A stretch of 9,599 nucleotides of DNA, taken from Synechococcales cyanobacterium PMM_0036 (GTDB lineage Bacteria > Cyanobacteriota > Cyanobacteriia > Elainellales > Elainellaceae). A model generated the notes under the pieces. The model was given only the letters and a program-made list of their open reading frames with translations. It was not told the origin of the DNA and searched no databases. A program made the translations under genes and the position numbers. The stretch is taken from NCBI GenBank assembly GCA_949127645.1, contig CASBQM010000816.1, forward strand, positions 1 to 9,599. The letters run 5' to 3'. Each line of letters opens with the position of its first letter. Within the stretch, counting starts at the first letter, position 1. This document shows, piece after piece, positions 8,490 through 9,599 of this stretch.

Positions 8490-8601
8490 TTGAGAACAAT
8501 TTGCACCCTGTCTTAGACGTTTACCGCAATCTCGCCCGAATGGTTCAGAACGGGTTAGGATTATACGAATATCAAATCTTCATTCAAAACATTGAGGCGA
8601 G

Positions 8602-9599
8602 TTGATAGCACTTCTCAAAGCTGACTTTTCCCAATCTAATGATTTCTCTGCCCATGAATACCGATTGGCTAATGGGCTGACGCTGATTTATCAACGGGTG
8701 CCCGCTTCACCCGCAGTGGTAGTGGATGTATGGGTGCGTGCAGGGGCGATCGCCGAGCCGGATGCCTGGTCGGGTATGGCGCATTTTCTCGAACACATGA
8801 TTTTTAAGGGAACCGATCGCCTGCCGCCCGGCAAGTTTGATCAGATCATTGAAAATCGCGGGGGGGTGACGAATGCCGCCACAAGCTATGACTATGCCCA
8901 CTACAACATCAACACGGCGGCTGCCGATCTACCCGAAACGCTGCCCTGCCTCGCCGATCTGCTAGTGAATGCCGCCATCCCAGACGAAGAATTTAGGCTA
9001 GAGCGCGAGGTGGTTTTAGAAGAAATTCGTCAGTCCCAAGATGACCCCGATGGGCTGGGCTTTCAGGCTTTGATGGAAAACGTCTATCGACGGCATCCTT
9101 ACGGTCGTCCGATCTTGGGTGATTCCGAAGCTTTGATGGCGCGATCGCCCGAAGAAATGCGTTGCTTCCATCGTGCTCACTATCAGCCCGAAAATATGAC
9201 GGTGGTGGTGGTAGGGGATGTGGCTTGGGAATCAGTATTGGAAGAGGTAGAAAAATCTTTTAGCTTTAGTTCACCTGCCGTCTGTCCTCGTCCTACAATC
9301 TGGGCAGAGCCGCCGATGACAGACATTCGCCGACAGGAGCTATCTCTGCCGCGCTTGGAGCAAGCCCGACTGCTGATGGCTTGGACGGCACCTGGAGTCG
9401 AAGATATGCGGACTGCCTACGGGCTAGATCTGCTTTCGGTGCTGCTGGCTGGAGGGCGTACGTCGCGCCTCGTGCGAGAACTGCGAGAAGAGCGGCAGCT
9501 AGTGCAGGATATCGGCAGCGGCTTCTCACTGCAACGCGACTCTAGCCTGTTTACAATTAGCGCATGGCTGGAGCCACGGCATTTGGCGCAGGTAGAGGC
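8602..9599 (+). CDS. M16 family zinc metallopeptidase, partial at right edge
   Basis: An open frame of 332 full codons running off the window. The inverted zinc motif is HFLEH (H61, E64, H65) in MAHFLEHMIFKGT, and the third metal ligand is E141 in REVVLEEIRQS, 76 residues after H65, the spacing seen in mitochondrial processing peptidase beta. Other family wording includes YRLANGLTLIYQRV, GVTNAATSYDYAHYNI, HPYGRPILG, HRAHYQPENMTVVVVGDV and LLAGGRTSRLVREL. Cyanobacterial relatives are about 400-430 residues, often in pairs; only the first gene is visible. The start is unusual: after TGA at 8593-8595 the frame has no ATG until 8776, which would lose the conserved N-terminus. TTG 8602 is therefore chosen, with GAGG (8594-8597) four bases upstream. 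No signal peptide is seen, so it is probably cytoplasmic. The substrate is unknown; peptide or transit-peptide-like degradation is a family-based guess. Confidence 0.88.
   Translation, partial: MIALLKADFSQSNDFSAHEYRLANGLTLIYQRVPASPAVVVDVWVRAGAIAEPDAWSGMAHFLEHMIFKGTDRLPPGKFDQIIENRGGVTNAATSYDYAHYNINTAAADLPETLPCLADLLVNAAIPDEEFRLEREVVLEEIRQSQDDPDGLGFQALMENVYRRHPYGRPILGDSEALMARSPEEMRCFHRAHYQPENMTVVVVGDVAWESVLEEVEKSFSFSSPAVCPRPTIWAEPPMTDIRRQELSLPRLEQARLLMAWTAPGVEDMRTAYGLDLLSVLLAGGRTSRLVRELREERQLVQDIGSGFSLQRDSSLFTISAWLEPRHLAQVE

Noticed and set aside
8707..9529. Minus-strand open frames opposite the M16 peptidase
   Set aside because: The plus-strand frame carries the HxxEH motif and continuous family wording over 330 codons; the antisense frames carry none.

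Overview
The window looks like chromosomal DNA from a cyanobacterium. I count fourteen exact copies of the octamer GCGATCGC (the cyanobacterial HIP1 signature) in 9.6 kb, all inside genes. The gene content agrees: a ferredoxin-type divinyl chlorophyllide 8-vinyl reductase (chlorophyll synthesis), a hotdog thioesterase of the phylloquinone-pathway type, and a histidine kinase whose wording is typical of cyanobacterial kinases. I cannot assign a genus from this sequence.

Layout, left to right. (1) argD, acetylornithine aminotransferase, minus strand, complete. (2) A small DHNA-CoA-type thioesterase, minus strand. (3) ligA, the NAD-dependent DNA ligase, plus strand, diverging from the thioesterase across only 43 bp. 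(4) A NYN-domain (PIN-like) protein with a C-terminal OST-HTH/LOTUS domain, plus strand, 91 bp behind ligA and visibly more AT-rich in its second half. (5) bciB, minus strand, converging on the NYN gene. (6) A minus-strand sensor module upstream of bciB: a substrate-binding lipoprotein gene overlaps by 26 bp a soluble histidine kinase gene, which is itself cut in two by an apparent one-base frameshift between the HisKA and HATPase domains. (7) A 239-bp divergent intergenic region with two separate tandem repeats, both of 16-bp period. (8) The first ~332 codons of an M16 zinc peptidase, plus strand, running off the right edge.

Most genes are housekeeping: arginine synthesis, quinone synthesis, DNA replication and repair, chlorophyll synthesis. 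The part worth attention is 6396-8490. There, an orphan periplasmic binding lipoprotein with no permease or ATPase gene beside it is linked to a histidine kinase, suggesting ligand sensing rather than transport. Its start codon lies in a perfect four-copy 16-bp repeat. Each copy carries an ATG, and the resulting mini-ORFs overlap one another and the real start in ATGA fashion. A short duplication also lies at the lipoprotein/kinase junction, and the kinase is broken by a frameshift, so this locus appears to be changing faster than its neighbours. I found no tRNA, rRNA, CRISPR array, transposase or complete insertion sequence.
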